DNA of 64,000 bases from Tachypleus tridentatus (lineage: Eukaryota; Arthropoda; Merostomata; Xiphosura; Limulidae): NCBI RefSeq assembly GCF_004210375.1, contig NC_134830.1:45389094-45453093 (forward strand), written 5' to 3'. Shown here one piece after another: positions 62,397-64,000 of this stretch. The notes beneath the pieces are model-generated. The model saw only the letters and a program-made list of their open reading frames with translations, was not told the DNA's origin and did no database searches. Every line of letters begins with the position of its first letter. Position 1 is the first letter of the stretch. The translations under genes were made by a program, and so were the position numbers.

Positions 62397-63289
62397 GTGA
62401 GAAATTTATAAAAGATTGTATTCAGATTAACAAATAGTGGTCTACATGTAGTATGAATTTAGAAAAAATGTATTTCTGTTTTTAATGTTTTGCCTCATTA
62501 ATGTGTTAGTATAAATTATCTCAGTAGAACAGAAAATAGTTTATTTTGTAAAGTTGTTATTAATTTTTGTATAAAAGGTAAGAAAGTGCCCTTTTTTTAT
62601 TTTATTAACATTGATTTATAGCCATCATATACTTGATCTAATGTTTCAAGTTTTTTAGGTTTGAAATCTGATATTATTGGTTATATGAAGTGATGTTTTG
62701 TTTAAAGTAACACTTAATCAGAGAGGCATTTTTGATGGGTCAGCTCCAAAAAAATCTGCTATTTTTTTCTTTAATTTTCAACAGAGATTTAAACTCCTTG
62801 TGATACCTTGAATCTGAATTACCAACTTGAGTGATTAAATTCACACTAGTTACCAGCCTGTGAGGGATTACGTCCCATACCCCTATCCAAAGTCCCACAA
62901 AACAAAACTTGATAGTGGATGCACATATTACACAATACAAGACCTGGTTTCTCAGTTCTCTAAAGCTGTTTTTCCATGGTTTTTTGTCTATTTCATTGAA
63001 AGAGATGATCAAAGAAGGATCCTCAAAGTTTGCTTGGTGCTGTGAGGTGGATGAACCTGTTGGCTATCTGAAGTGTACAACATAATGAACATTTTCTTTA
63101 TACAAGTAACTAATTGTTTTTCTTGTATAAAAACAAACAAAACTACTTAATCGTCTGGCACAGATAGCATAGTTTTGCACCCCTAAACTCCAAATCAACA
63201 TCTTTTTATCAAGTAAACCTATGGTAAATCAAATAATTGAAGTGCTTTATTAACAGTGCTTACTAAAAGTACTCAAGCAACAAACTATA
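62397..63289. other. Downstream stretch, unresolved
   Basis: Overlapping frames on both strands at 62,740-63,045 are the only open stretches. The region around 62,780-63,060 looks like old dispersed repeat sequence, but I cannot name a family and see no convincing exon. Confidence 0.35.
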
Positions 63290-63717
63290 AAAATCTTACA
63301 CTGCTGCATACCATATATTTCTGATAGCAACGAAAAATAACCAACATTTGGAAAAACTTGTTCCAGTAAACACTAAATTTATTCAAAAACCAGGTTCAAA
63401 ACTAAAACCTATACTATGTAAAAACTACACTGACAAACACAACACCAACATTATTTATAAAATACCATGTAACAACTGCCATGACTTATTTATTGGAGAA
63501 ACAAGCAGAAAAATTGAAACTAAATTAAAAGAACACAAAAAAACACCTTCACACATTTTTGAACACTGCTAATCAAATGAACATAACCATAGAAAACACC
63601 CAGATACTAAGTAGGGAAATAAATATAAATAAACACAAAATCAAGGAATCCCCACTTATACAGCAACTAAAACCAAAATTAAACCAATACAAAGAAACAC
63701 CTTTATACCTATATTAA
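63290..63717 (+). pseudogene. Penelope-like element GIY-YIG nuclease segment, frameshifted
   Basis: Three frames must be combined. The first, from 63,290, gives IPYISDSNEK and hits a stop at 63,338. The second, running to the stop at 63,572, includes YKIPCNNCHDLFIGETSRKI followed by ETKLKEHKKTPSHIFEHC. The third, to 63,717, gives NQMNITIENTQILSRE and ends with LKPKLNQYKETPLYLY before a stop. The middle part matches the GIY-YIG nuclease core of Penelope-like elements: Y-K-I-P-C, paired cysteines, (Y/F)IGET(G/S)R, LKEH and a late H/C pair. Two frameshifts show it is inactive. Bacterial UvrC-type GIY-YIG proteins lack the cysteine pair and tail, so the retroelement reading is preferred. Confidence 0.82.
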
Positions 63718-63918
63718 TTAATAACCTAACATCTACTGCAAAGCCCCCCTACAATCCTACATTCGTTTATGCTCTTATCCCTAAAATATGCCAGGCAACA
63801 GTCAGTTGCAAACTCTATTAAACTGGAGCTGACCTAGGAAGGTCAAAATGTTGTCATGTACTTTATCTCAACTAAACTATTAATAATTGTTCTAGCCATT
63901 TTGAGATTACAAAACAGT
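63290..63918 (+). mobile_element. Penelope-like retroelement, 3' part
   Basis: The segment holds the broken C-terminal coding region described at 63,290-63,717. About 200 bp of 3' sequence follow, with GAGCTGACCTAGGAAGGTCA and AGCCATTTTGAGATTAC, which resembles the 3' trailer of Daphne/Penelope-type elements as I remember them. The reverse transcriptase region is not present in recognisable form upstream. The 3' limit is approximate. Confidence 0.65.
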
Positions 63919-64000
63919 TTCTTTAAAATTCTTAGAAAAAGAAAGCCACTGTAATTATTTCTTATCTCTATTTGTTAAGCAGTGATATTTGTAACATCAT

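Noticed and set aside
62860..63045. Overlapping frames on both strands as a downstream exon
   Set aside because: No acceptor and donor pair fits the phase-0 exit of exon 6, and the two strands are equally open. It looks more like old repeat sequence.
63840..63900. Hammerhead ribozyme in the Penelope-like 3' end
   Set aside because: Penelope-like elements can carry hammerhead motifs, and CTGA...GTC occurs here, but the CTGANGA and GAAA core bases are not both present.

Overview
The window is animal nuclear DNA: AT-rich, intron-containing, and full of transposon remnants. Two families of tRNA-derived SINEs dominate the left flank. One of them, with a head like 'GGCCCGGCATGGCC', an internal CGTTGGTAAAAGAGTAG-type core and an (AAAC)n tail, resembles SINEs I associate with horseshoe crab (Xiphosura) genomes. 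Penelope-like, hAT and Tc1/mariner relics fit a chelicerate too. I hold the organism call at moderate confidence, from memory and without a search.

Layout. 1-10,723: no recognisable protein gene, but at least ten SINE copies (three with visible target-site duplications), a mariner-type MITE, a short 34-bp tandem repeat, and a 1.2-kb satellite with 18 copies of a 66-bp unit. 10,724-56,468: about 45.7 kb of one satellite built on a 57-bp monomer (by length roughly 800 copies). It is punctuated by a 63-bp variant unit that carries a different core sequence. Blocks of 0.4-6 kb within the array are near-copies of each other (higher-order repeats). From about 41.5 kb to the end of the array, many one-base insertions and deletions appear, in a pattern that looks like uncorrected sequencing error. 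56,469-56,506 is non-satellite sequence that leads into a gap of exactly 500 N (56,507-57,006), so the true array length is unknown.

Right flank, 57,007-64,000: a truncated Tc1-type transposon, then at least six exons of a plus-strand, intron-containing gene (57,483-62,396), whose splice phases agree except at one junction. The predicted protein is largely helical-looking and I do not recognise it. A 141-bp hAT-type MITE with an 8-bp target duplication sits in one intron. The window ends with the broken 3' part of a Penelope-like retroelement carrying a GIY-YIG-type nuclease segment.

The long reading frames inside both satellites follow from repeat units whose length is a multiple of three and are not called as genes. 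The most interesting structure is the 57-bp satellite itself. It has two conserved blocks around a variable window, a potential hairpin whose loop falls in that window, a TATAAATA box in every unit, and a punctuating 63-bp module that in places alternates strictly with the monomer to make 120-bp dimers.
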